From Sinomicrobium pectinilyticum (GTDB lineage Bacteria > Bacteroidota > Bacteroidia > Flavobacteriales > Flavobacteriaceae), in assembly GCF_003725735.1 (NCBI RefSeq), contig NZ_RJTM01000107.1, forward strand, positions 1-64,000: DNA of 64,000 nt, read 5' to 3'. Numbering within the stretch: position 1 is the stretch's first letter; every line of letters begins with the position of its first letter. The notes beneath the pieces were generated by a model. It worked only from the letters and a program-made list of their open reading frames with translations, made no database searches and was not told the origin of the DNA. Positions 55,601 through 62,987 of the stretch are shown here, one piece after another. Position numbers and translations under genes: made by a program.

Positions 55601-56143
55601 AATGGTGACGGGATGATCAATGAACAGGACCGTGTGGTTATCGGTAACGATGTTCCGTGGTTCAATTACGGTTTTAACCTGAGTGCCGAATACAAAGGGA
55701 TCAGTTTTGAGGTACTTACCTATGGGGTCGGTAAAGTAAAGACCTACCTGGCCAATGAAGCCTCTTTCCCTTTCTTTAACGGTGCGGGGATAAAAGAAGA
55801 ACTGAAAAACAGGTGGACAGAAGCCAATCCGGATCCGGATGCAGACTTTCCACGGTTGTTACTGTCACAGGACGGAACACATAATTACGAAAATATATCC
55901 TCCTTCTGGTTATTCAATGCTGCTTATTTCCGGGTACGTTCCATTACCCTCGGGTATACTTTTCCGGAGGAGATCAGCAAAAAACTGGGGATGACCATGC
56001 TGCGCGTATACGGCACTTCCAACAACCCGCTTACGTTCATGGCCGACAAACGCCTGGCTGATTACGATCCGGAACTGGGATCGGGCCGGGGAGGTTATCC
56101 CGGGATAAAGACCTTTTCCCTCGGATTCAATTTCAGGTTTTAA
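52691..56143 (+). CDS. STN-containing SusC/RagA-type transporter (locus 2)
   Basis: A 1150-residue transporter. A long basic n-region and signal helix (to about 37, LLTAQA) lead to an STN domain (about 50-118, IARLIDVIESKSDYHFVYK, SVLDRIFGNTG). The carboxypeptidase-like domain (about 138-220, VLPGVTVMEKGTQNG), the TonB box DEVIVVAYG, the plug (PMYVIDGIPATSQ, SVLKDASSAALYGSRAANGVI) and the barrel ending FSLGFNFRF follow. The STN domain couples transport to FecR 2 and sigma 2. SusD follows after 30 bp. Confidence 0.95.
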   Translation: MKKFLSGRKGWMLYVKFKTKTKISTILLSIVLLTAQANTSYSQKSRISLDMHNITIARLIDVIESKSDYHFVYKTRDVDLERKVSVKAEEEEITSVLDRIFGNTGTAYNIVKKQIFLTVKETKEKTDGQGTAEIRQIQISGIVKDGNGNVLPGVTVMEKGTQNGTATDFDGNYELLVSGTNAVLSFSYIGFVTKEVPVNGLTAIDVVLKEDVSELDEVIVVAYGTQKKENLTGAVVSVSSEKLANRPVASTQNALQGIAPGVTILQRPGDVGRNSDGTSGNTGGITIRGRSNLGSPGPMYVIDGIPATSQEFASLNANDIASMSVLKDASSAALYGSRAANGVIVVTTNRGGGEKATVQFNTSYGWQSATRLPDYVNSADYAALYNEALGNKGRDPLYTEDQIRKFADGSEPDLYPNTDWYKTVLHSAAPQREASLNISAPGKITNYYLGLTYFDQESLIPGKKQDRIVAKLNTESHIVENLLKVATNFSFIKQDFDRDGGNMSWTELNRSLPTSVVRQSNGEWGSIDGGVANAQTAQRNQLRILEEGGSGWDRDNYLQLATNATLTPLEGLTINGLTSLKYTNSNSWSFNSTIDPINNFLTGDIMNSTRVTPNEMTEYWRKRQEFLIQGTVDYERRFGEQHFAKITVGASQESNVFRTAFIGRKNFPNNDMETVGSGSGNSEDISSDNDGQANRSNQEEWAMRSFFGRLNYTFADKYLLEANTRIDYSSRFHPDHRRAVFPSFSAGWIVSKESFMENISWLDHLKIRGSWGSLGNQNVVTIGNYFDVLNLDYSYNFEDTAQGGAWQGRGSNISATWEKVKMLDIGLDINLFGNRVNIVTDYYVKRTEGILTQLPVLSTYGFPNSGIPYVNAAEIRNRGFELAVNYSDRIGEDFRFTIGGNLSSIDNEILNLGQGVEERINSYWIERVGGSVGDFYGYRADGLFRDVADVENHAYQSAATAPGDIKYRDVNGDGMINEQDRVVIGNDVPWFNYGFNLSAEYKGISFEVLTYGVGKVKTYLANEASFPFFNGAGIKEELKNRWTEANPDPDADFPRLLLSQDGTHNYENISSFWLFNAAYFRVRSITLGYTFPEEISKKLGMTMLRVYGTSNNPLTFMADKRLADYDPELGSGRGGYPGIKTFSLGFNFRF

Positions 56144-56173
56144 CCCCTTGTTAATGGTATAAAGTATAAAAAA

Positions 56174-57823
56174 ATGAGAAAGACAATTCTATATACATGT
56201 ACGGCACTTCTAATGTTTACCGTATCCTGTTCCGATGATTTCCTGGAAAGACCGCCGCTGGATGACGTTTCCGAAGAAACATTCTGGAAAACGGAAGAAG
56301 ACCTGTACAAGGCTGTAAACGGTATCTACAGCCAGTTGCCCGCCGAGGGATTTATCTATGACGACGGTTCTTCCGATAATGCACATGCGCAATACCCCTG
56401 GGAAAGTAAAGCCACGGTAATCTCGGCAGGAAGTATAATTACCGCAGATGATGCAGGCTGGGGATATGAAGACAAGCGTCGCTGTAACTATTTCCTGGAA
56501 AATGCGGATGCCGTGGAAAATGCGGACCCGGACCTGCTTAACAGGTACAAGGCAGAAGTGCGTTTTGTACGGGCTTATTCCTATTTCCGGATGATGTGTA
56601 AATTCGGAGCCGTTCCCCTGGTGACCCGTACGCTCGAAATAAATGAAGTGGATATTCCCCGTACCCCGAGAGAAGAAGTACTGGATTTCATTGTAACGGA
56701 ACTGGAAGACATTGCGGAAATACTCCCGGTAACTTATCCGGGAGGAAAACCCCATGAAAAAGGCAGGATCACCCGTGGGGCAGCCCTAGCCCTTAAAGCA
56801 AGGGCCCATCTTTACGAAGGGCAATGGCAGGAAGCTGTGGATGCCGCCCAAAAAGTAATGGACCTGGGGATATACGACCTCTTTAAACTGGATGCCGAAA
56901 GCGATATTAACCTGGAAGATAACTACAGTCATTGGGTTGACTTCGACGATGAACAGGACAAGCAGAACTTCAGGCTGGGCTTACGCAGTTATGAGACATT
57001 ATTTCACGAAGAATATGAAGGAAATAGCGAAGTGATCCTGGACAGGCAACGTATAGCCCAGATCGATGATAATTTTCTCAACACCTATCTGCCTCCCGGT
57101 ACTATCGGCGGATGGAGTTCCGTAACCCCCACACAGGAACTGGTAAACAGCTACAACAGTTATAAGACAGGAGAACCAGTAATCCTTCCCGCACCGGAAC
57201 AAAGGGCTGAATGGTACAACAGCGGAGATCCTGCCTTTGAAGAAGAGTTCCGCAACCGGGACCCGCGCCTGTACGCAACTGTAATGTTTCCCGGGGCACC
57301 GTGGAATGCCATAGAAGACGGATTTGTATTCGAATGGGTACAAGGGGCTTCCAATATGTCGCAGACCGGTTATAACTTCCGGAAACTTGTCGATCCGAAG
57401 ATATACCGGGAAAATATAGGGAACTACGCCAATGTTATTCTCCTGCGCTATGCCGAAGTCCTGCTGACCTATGCCGAAGCCAAAAATGAACTGAGCGGTC
57501 CCGATACCGGTATTTATGATGTCCTGGACGATATACGGGAAAGAGCGGGCATGCCTTCTGTAGACAGGAATTTATATAACACCCAGGAGAAATTGCGGGA
57601 AGTGATCCGCAATGAAAGAAGAGTAGAGCTTGCCCTGGAAGGTCATCGGTATATGGATATCCGCAGATGGCAGATCGCCCCGGTAGTGATGAAGAATATC
57701 AAAAACCTGAAGAACACTATTGCACAGGACCGGGTATGGGAAGATAAATTATACCTCATGCCCGTACCGCAATCGCAAATGGATCTGTCCGAAGGTGTAC
57801 TGGAACAAAACCCGGGATATTGA
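56174..57823 (+). CDS. SusD/RagB-type lipoprotein (locus 2)
   Basis: A 549-residue lipoprotein (lipobox in LMFTVSCSDDFLERP). It has SusD features: RFVRAYSYFRMMCKFGAVPLVT, LRYAEVLLTYAEAKNEL and REVIRNERRVELALEGHRYMDIRRW. It ends with SEGVLEQNPGY, as in SusD of locus 1. It is the partner of the upstream STN-SusC. A terminator-like hairpin follows (57932-57958), so expression of the downstream peptidases may be reduced relative to susCD or may start from another promoter. Confidence 0.95.
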   Translation: MRKTILYTCTALLMFTVSCSDDFLERPPLDDVSEETFWKTEEDLYKAVNGIYSQLPAEGFIYDDGSSDNAHAQYPWESKATVISAGSIITADDAGWGYEDKRRCNYFLENADAVENADPDLLNRYKAEVRFVRAYSYFRMMCKFGAVPLVTRTLEINEVDIPRTPREEVLDFIVTELEDIAEILPVTYPGGKPHEKGRITRGAALALKARAHLYEGQWQEAVDAAQKVMDLGIYDLFKLDAESDINLEDNYSHWVDFDDEQDKQNFRLGLRSYETLFHEEYEGNSEVILDRQRIAQIDDNFLNTYLPPGTIGGWSSVTPTQELVNSYNSYKTGEPVILPAPEQRAEWYNSGDPAFEEEFRNRDPRLYATVMFPGAPWNAIEDGFVFEWVQGASNMSQTGYNFRKLVDPKIYRENIGNYANVILLRYAEVLLTYAEAKNELSGPDTGIYDVLDDIRERAGMPSVDRNLYNTQEKLREVIRNERRVELALEGHRYMDIRRWQIAPVVMKNIKNLKNTIAQDRVWEDKLYLMPVPQSQMDLSEGVLEQNPGY

Positions 57824-57883
57824 CAATAATGGTTTGATATAGTGAAATATTCAATAAAAAGCCGGGAGACAAAACATAAAGTC

Positions 57884-57963
57884 CGATTTGAGTTGACCGG
57901 AACCGGTTGACAGAGTTAGTTAGTTGACAGGCTGTCCCCTGTCTGAAGGCAGGGGCAGTTTTA
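57884..57963 (+). terminator. Terminator block between susD and peptidases (locus 2)
   Basis: CGATTTGAGTT, GAGTTAGTTAGTT and ACAGGCT precede the stem CTGTCCCCTG/CAGGGGCAG (57932-57958) and TTTTA. The block matches that at 46404-46477 in word order. A weak GTG-N8-CAT variant (GTGATACCCCCCAT, 57979-57992) follows. Confidence 0.7.
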
Positions 57964-58037
57964 ATGTAGGAGGAGATTGTGATACCCCCCATCCTGGCCG
58001 ATATAAATACTGAATTTAACCACTAAACTTTATAAAA

Positions 58038-59618
58038 ATGAAAAGAAAAATTATTTTGAGAATGATGGCCCTCATGGCTATGGTGTTGTTTTATGCTTGT
58101 GTACCGGACGATACTGTGCCGGAAACTCCGGATAATCCCGATGAGGTAAATTATACATCCGATTATGCCTATAACCTCAATGTCATATACTTTGTGTCCA
58201 ATGACAGGCAGGTCAACGAGGATTATGAAGAGAGGATCAGTAAAATAATGCTGGAGGGACAACAATTTTTTGCCGACTGGATGCAACACTGGGGTTATGG
58301 CAATAAAACCTTCGGATTGCTGAAGGACGAGATTAAGCAACGGGTAAAAATTCATCTTATTCAGGGAGAAAAGAGTTCCGAAAACTACCCTTACGAGGGA
58401 GGGGCATCGGCAGTAAAAGAAGAAATAGATGCCTATTTTGCCGAGCACCCGGAAGAAAAGGCCAGCGATCACAACCTGATCATCTGTGCGGTAAATGAAA
58501 AACTGGACGAAGGAGAGGAAATGGAAGTCGGCGTACCCTTTTACGGTATCGGACGGGATGCCTACGCGCTTGATTATCCCGGGATGTGTTATGATAACCT
58601 CGGAACCGGGGGAGATGTGGGGTGGAAAGCTACCGTGTGGATAGGCGGACTGTACCACGAAATGGGGCATGGCCTTAACCTGCCGCATTGCGGGTCTACA
58701 TTAACCGAATCCGAAAGTAGCGATTACGGCACCTCCCTCATGGGCCCCGGGAATTCCACTTTTGGTATCAGTCCTACGTTTTTGGCGCATTCAAGTGGGG
58801 CTATAGTGAATAACTGCCAGGTTTTTTCCAAGGAAAATAAAATGTTTTATACGGATACGAATGCTCATGTAAACGCATTACGGGCCTATTACGAAGACGG
58901 GGATATTATTGTTTCTGGTTCTTATGTGACCGATATCCCGGTGACCGATATTACCTATTACCACAAACCGGGAACTGATCCCGGGGGATACCGCGCCGTT
59001 ACCTGGGTAGGTGAACCATTGACAGATAACAGCTTTTCCATCCGTATGCCGGTATCCGAATTCAAGGAAAAAGAAAACAACGAATATACGTTCAGCATTA
59101 TCCTGCACCACGAAAACGGGAACAATACCTGGACAGATTTCAATTATGCCTTTCAATCCGATATTCCCGATATAGATATCAGCATAGGACAGCAGGATGT
59201 TTACGATAAAAGTAACTGGCAGGTAACGGGCTTCAGTTCCGAAGAAACGGTTAACGAAGACGGGGCAGCCATTAACATTCTGGACGGTAGCCCACAGACC
59301 TACTGGCATTCCAGGTGGAATACGGATACGGCAGGCTACCCGCATTATCTCGTCATTGATACGGGAGAAGAATTATCTGCAAAAGGATTCGTAATACACC
59401 AGCGGGTAGGAAAACGGGCTGTTAAAGCATATGAAATAGAAGTAAGCAATGATAACGCCTCCTGGGAAACTGTGATACAGGGAGACCTGGAAGATACTTA
59501 TGAACAGGTTATCGAACTGGCAGAAGAAACGAATTTCCGCTATTTCCGGTTTACGGCCAAATCCTCTCACGACGGTGAACAATTTGCCGCACTGGCGGAA
59601 ATCGGGGTGTATTACTGA
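58038..59618 (+). CDS. Metzincin metallopeptidase lipoprotein with F5/8 type C domain
   Basis: A 526-residue lipoprotein (lipobox near VLFYACVPDDT). Its peptidase part is paralogous to the protein at 43513 (NVIYFVSNDRQ, RVKIHLIQGEK, DYGTSLMGPGNSTFG Met-turn). The zinc motif HEMGHGLNLPH spans 207-217. Asn replaces Gly at the third-from-last conserved position, which the metzincin pattern tolerates. The C-terminal domain (about 388-526: NILDGSPQTYWHSRWN, KAYEIEVSNDNASWE, FRYFRFTAKSSHDGEQFAALAEIGVYY) is an F5/8 type C (discoidin/CBM32-like) module, typically for galactose-, GalNAc- or GlcNAc-containing glycans. It acts with the M60-like gene 62 bp downstream. Confidence 0.88.
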   Translation: MKRKIILRMMALMAMVLFYACVPDDTVPETPDNPDEVNYTSDYAYNLNVIYFVSNDRQVNEDYEERISKIMLEGQQFFADWMQHWGYGNKTFGLLKDEIKQRVKIHLIQGEKSSENYPYEGGASAVKEEIDAYFAEHPEEKASDHNLIICAVNEKLDEGEEMEVGVPFYGIGRDAYALDYPGMCYDNLGTGGDVGWKATVWIGGLYHEMGHGLNLPHCGSTLTESESSDYGTSLMGPGNSTFGISPTFLAHSSGAIVNNCQVFSKENKMFYTDTNAHVNALRAYYEDGDIIVSGSYVTDIPVTDITYYHKPGTDPGGYRAVTWVGEPLTDNSFSIRMPVSEFKEKENNEYTFSIILHHENGNNTWTDFNYAFQSDIPDIDISIGQQDVYDKSNWQVTGFSSEETVNEDGAAINILDGSPQTYWHSRWNTDTAGYPHYLVIDTGEELSAKGFVIHQRVGKRAVKAYEIEVSNDNASWETVIQGDLEDTYEQVIELAEETNFRYFRFTAKSSHDGEQFAALAEIGVYY

Positions 59619-59680
59619 AAAAAGTCATACATCTTGTATTAACCCTGAAACTTATTTATTAACCATAAATCCAAATACTT

Positions 59681-61459
59681 ATGAAACATTCTTATGTGAA
59701 TCTTAACCTGGTTATACTGCTCCTGGTCTTTGCAGGGGGAGTATTTTCCTGCGGTGTACCATCCGAAACAGATCCGGAAGGACCTTCCGTTCCCGGCGAT
59801 GATGAAATAATTGTCGAAGAAATCCTGGAATTCAACGAGACGCCTTCCGGTACACAGGAAGCAGCAAGGCTCGGTCAGTCCAATCCCGCTTCCGATTTCA
59901 CGCCTACGGGTTTTTATCTCCCTCCGAATACCGAACTTGTTGTAAAGGTAGACCAGTTAGAACCGGGAAGCGGCACTCCCGTATTGCTCATAGGTTCGTA
60001 TTCGAGGTACGAAGCCAAGTGGAACCCGACGGAAATAGCACTGACCGATGGCATCAATACGGTTCCCGGCGATGAATACGGAGGCATTATGTACATACGG
60101 TACAATACCGGTGAAGGTAATATCGCTTCCGGGCAGGTTCGTATCGAATTTATGGACGGACATCAGCCCATGCCGTATTTTGTACACGGAGAAACGACCA
60201 ACGGGCAATGGCAAACCATGCTCGACACCTGGACAGATGCCCCTGATGTATTGCTGGTCAGTGACAAAGCCATTATAGTGGCCTCTATGGATAAGGCCCT
60301 TCAATACCGCGATGAAGATCAGAACCAGTTACTTACCACTGCTGAACAGATACTGGATGCCGAAGCAGCTATCAGCGGCCAGGACGGTTCCGCACCGGAA
60401 CACCAACGGAATACCCATCGGTTACTGATGACGGAGACCGATATGGAAGATACTTTTATGGCTGCCACATGGTACCGGACCTGGTACCATCGGGATGTGG
60501 TAAACCATATTCTTACGGTGGACGGATTGGGTAACGACGGCTGGGGCCCCTGGCACGAATTGGGACACATGCACCAGCAGGGAGCCTGGACGTGGGACGG
60601 ATTGGGTGAAGTAACCGTGAATATTTATTCTCTTGCGGCAGAAAGAGCAATGGGTGTAACGCCTTCACGGATGGTCAGGGACGGCGTGTGGTATGCCGTA
60701 GCCGATTATCTTGCGCTGCCCGATGAAGAAAGGGATTTTAACAGTGCTGCAGCAAGTTTATTTGTACGTCTCGGTATGTTTCAGCAACTATGGCTTGCGT
60801 ATGGTGATACTTTTTTTCAGCAGTTGCATAAACAAACCAGGGAAGAACAGCCAAACCCGGGAAGCACGGAAGCCGAAATGCGTTATTTTATGCTGAAAGC
60901 CTGTGAAATATCCGGCAATGACCTGGGTGATTTTTTTCAGAAATGGGGATTGAAAGTAAGCACCTCCGTTTATGACGAAATCGCGGCATTAAACTTGTCG
61001 GAACCGGAAGAAGACCTGACGGAACTGACCGACGACCCGGACTGGGAAAGCCGATGGCTGATAACAGATTACAGTTCCCAGGAAACGAGCGGGGAAAACG
61101 GTAGGGCTTCAAATATTATTGACGGTGACCCCGCAACATACTGGCATTCGCAGTGGTCCGGTGATAACGCGGCGGAATATCCGCATCATGTGAGTGTGGA
61201 CATGAAAGGAGCTACTGCGGTGAATGGTTTTACCTTAACACAACGCGACGGCCAGCGAAAAGTAAAGGACCTGGAAATACTGGTAAGTAATGACAATACA
61301 AACTGGGAAAGCCTCGGAGATCATGTGCTGGAAGAAACCGCTGCACCACAGAATATAGACCTGCCGGAAAGCCAATCTTTCCGGTATTTTAAACTGGTCA
61401 TGAAATCGGCTTATGACGGACTTCAGTTTGCCGCAATGGCTGAAGTTACAGTATATTAA
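59681..61459 (+). CDS. M60-like peptidase lipoprotein with F5/8 type C domain
   Basis: A 592-residue lipoprotein (lipobox in GGVFSCGVPSE). The M60-like domain has HELGH at 292-296 with Glu310 (WTWDGLGEVTVNIYSL) as third zinc ligand, and the family segments GWGPWHELGHMHQQ and LALPDEERDF. A C-terminal F5/8 type C domain (about 451-592: NIIDGDPATYWHSQWS, DLEILVSNDNTNWE) follows. This explains the about 138 extra residues compared with the paralogue at 44958. It is probably a mucin- or O-glycoprotein-directed protease with a glycan anchor. It ends the locus with a good terminator. Confidence 0.92.
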   Translation: MKHSYVNLNLVILLLVFAGGVFSCGVPSETDPEGPSVPGDDEIIVEEILEFNETPSGTQEAARLGQSNPASDFTPTGFYLPPNTELVVKVDQLEPGSGTPVLLIGSYSRYEAKWNPTEIALTDGINTVPGDEYGGIMYIRYNTGEGNIASGQVRIEFMDGHQPMPYFVHGETTNGQWQTMLDTWTDAPDVLLVSDKAIIVASMDKALQYRDEDQNQLLTTAEQILDAEAAISGQDGSAPEHQRNTHRLLMTETDMEDTFMAATWYRTWYHRDVVNHILTVDGLGNDGWGPWHELGHMHQQGAWTWDGLGEVTVNIYSLAAERAMGVTPSRMVRDGVWYAVADYLALPDEERDFNSAAASLFVRLGMFQQLWLAYGDTFFQQLHKQTREEQPNPGSTEAEMRYFMLKACEISGNDLGDFFQKWGLKVSTSVYDEIAALNLSEPEEDLTELTDDPDWESRWLITDYSSQETSGENGRASNIIDGDPATYWHSQWSGDNAAEYPHHVSVDMKGATAVNGFTLTQRDGQRKVKDLEILVSNDNTNWESLGDHVLEETAAPQNIDLPESQSFRYFKLVMKSAYDGLQFAAMAEVTVY

Positions 61460-61485
61460 CCTGCTTAAGCTACACTTTTTTATCT

Positions 61486-61520
61486 ACAGGCCCGGTGGTA
61501 TTCCGGGCCTGTTTCTTTGT
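61486..61520 (+). terminator. Terminator of locus 2
   Basis: ACAGGCCCGG (61486-61495) and CCGGGCCTGT (61503-61512) form a perfect 10-bp stem with a 7-nt loop, followed by TTCTTTGTT. Confidence 0.92.
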
Positions 61521-61674
61521 TATTTGCTATACGCCAGGTATTCCGGCCGTAGCGACGATATACTTTCCGGGGTTGTCCCGGAAAGATGCTTTTCTATAAA
61601 TGCGGAAAAACCATATTGGTTTTCTCCCTGATAGTTTGCTGTGCAGCATTGGCATGGTGCGGATGTGGACATGG

Positions 61675-62346
61675 CTATTTGTTTTTAAGATTTGATTTTT
61701 GTACATAATTTTTAACCGATTCCGGTACCGGGATATTTCCCTCCAGTAGCGGATCACTCACGGGAGCCCCGATTGTTTCGGATATCGGAACTATTCCTGC
61801 CCATACAGGCAGTTGCAGGTCTTCTTTTTCGTCAACGACATCTCCTGTACGTATTTTTGCAGAAGCTGAGTCGATTTTTATCTCTATAACCAGCGTGGCA
61901 CGGAGTTCTTTATCATTAGGCTGCCGTACATATTCCCAGTGGTCCGGGACCATATGGTTTATAATACAACGGAGCGCGTGCATCTTTTCATGATCATCTT
62001 CTATGGATTTTACACTGCCGAAGATGTTTACCGACCGGTAATTGGCCGAATGATGAAACGCAGACCTGGCCAGTACAAGTCCATCCAGGTGCGTTACGGA
62101 CACACAGGCTTCTCCTGCTTCCAGGAGACAGGACATCATCCGGTTTTTTAACGAACCATGTATATATAGTTTATCCCCGTCCCGTCCGTAAGCGGTAGGG
62201 ATAACAATGGCCTTTTCGTTCCAGGTGTAAGCAATATGGCATAAGAATCCGGCATCGAGAATACCGTTTATTTCTTCCTGGTCATAAGAAGCCCGTTTTG
62301 GGCCCCGGGTCACTTTGTTTAAAGCGGAAATTTCATAATCCGGCAT
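61675..62346 (-). CDS. Pyridoxamine 5'-phosphate oxidase-like split-barrel protein
   Basis: A 223-residue cytoplasmic protein of the FMN-binding split-barrel superfamily. Signatures are GFLCHIAYTWNEKAIVIPTAYGRDGDKLYIHGS (beta-strands of the flavin site), MSCLLEAGEACVSVTHLDGLV and YRSVNIFGSV. Homologues are annotated as pyridoxamine 5'-phosphate oxidase family or nitroimidazole-resistance-like proteins. No biosynthetic PdxH signature is seen, so true PNPOx activity is unlikely. It lies downstream of OsmC (33 bp gap) on the same strand, probably in one operon. Confidence 0.85.
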   Translation of the reverse strand: MPDYEISALNKVTRGPKRASYDQEEINGILDAGFLCHIAYTWNEKAIVIPTAYGRDGDKLYIHGSLKNRMMSCLLEAGEACVSVTHLDGLVLARSAFHHSANYRSVNIFGSVKSIEDDHEKMHALRCIINHMVPDHWEYVRQPNDKELRATLVIEIKIDSASAKIRTGDVVDEKEDLQLPVWAGIVPISETIGAPVSDPLLEGNIPVPESVKNYVQKSNLKNK

Positions 62347-62378
62347 AACGTGTCATTTTTTGATTGAAGATATATTTG

Positions 62379-62861
62379 TTATTTCGCCTTCTCCTGAACG
62401 ATACCAACAGGCTCGTGATAAATGGGAAAATTACATGAATTCGCTATAAAACACAGTTCGGAAGCCTGGTGGTGCAGGGCATCCAGTTTATCTTTCATGG
62501 ATTCCTCCCGTACCGTTACTTTCGGATGGAGAATTACCTTGGTAAAATGCCCGCCGCCATCTGCCGTTTCTTCCATAAAGCCTGTTGCCCCGTCCTCGTA
62601 GTCCGTAACGATTACCCCGGCCCGGGCACACATATGAAGGAAGGAGAGCATATGGCAGGATGATACCGCAGCTACAAGCAGTTCTTCCGGGTTGTGCCTG
62701 GTCTTATCTCCCCGGAAAGAAGGGTCTGAAGAACCCAGAATATCTGCTTTCCCATCCGTGGTGATGGTATGGTTACGGTCATAGGCCCGGTAATTACTGG
62801 TCCCGGTGCCTTTGTTTCCCGTCCATGTTACGACAAGTTTATATTCGTGTACTTTGCTCAT
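62379..62861 (-). CDS. OsmC-family peroxiredoxin-like protein
   Basis: A 160-residue protein. The OsmC/Ohr fold is indicated by HNPEELLVAAVSSCHMLSFLH (peroxidatic Cys69) and the resolving Cys143 in FIANSCNFPIYHEP. The linking Glu near ELCFI is present. It is expected to reduce hydroperoxides using a thiol partner, or to act in a related detoxification. It is divergent from the MocR regulator at 62988 and is the promoter-proximal gene of a two-gene minus-strand operon with the split-barrel flavoprotein. Confidence 0.9.
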   Translation of the reverse strand: MSKVHEYKLVVTWTGNKGTGTSNYRAYDRNHTITTDGKADILGSSDPSFRGDKTRHNPEELLVAAVSSCHMLSFLHMCARAGVIVTDYEDGATGFMEETADGGGHFTKVILHPKVTVREESMKDKLDALHHQASELCFIANSCNFPIYHEPVGIVQEKAK

Positions 62862-62952
62862 GGTTTTGCCCTTTAAAAGATGTTTTGGTTAAGGATTTTG
62901 ATATCATATGTTGATTTATACAAGCAAAAGTAATAGTTTTATGGGGTGTTTT

Positions 62953-62987
62953 AGTGGTCCGGTTTTAATATATAAAGTAGTCCGGTT
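62953..62987. promoter_or_regulatory. Direct repeat AGTRGTCCGGTT, MocR operator candidate
   Basis: AGTGGTCCGGTT (62953-62964) and AGTAGTCCGGTT (62976-62987) are direct repeats 23 bp apart, start to start. They lie in the 126-bp divergent intergenic region. MocR/PdxR-type regulators bind direct repeats of such spacing. Confidence 0.6.

Noticed and set aside
35511-61459. Recent tandem duplication of one locus
   Set aside because: The two sigma factors share only the general ECF pattern and the SusC/D proteins are clearly diverged, so a recent duplication is not supported despite the same order.
61675-62346. Calling the split-barrel protein PdxH
   Set aside because: The substrate-binding signature of biosynthetic PNPOx is not seen; only the general flavin split-barrel motifs are.
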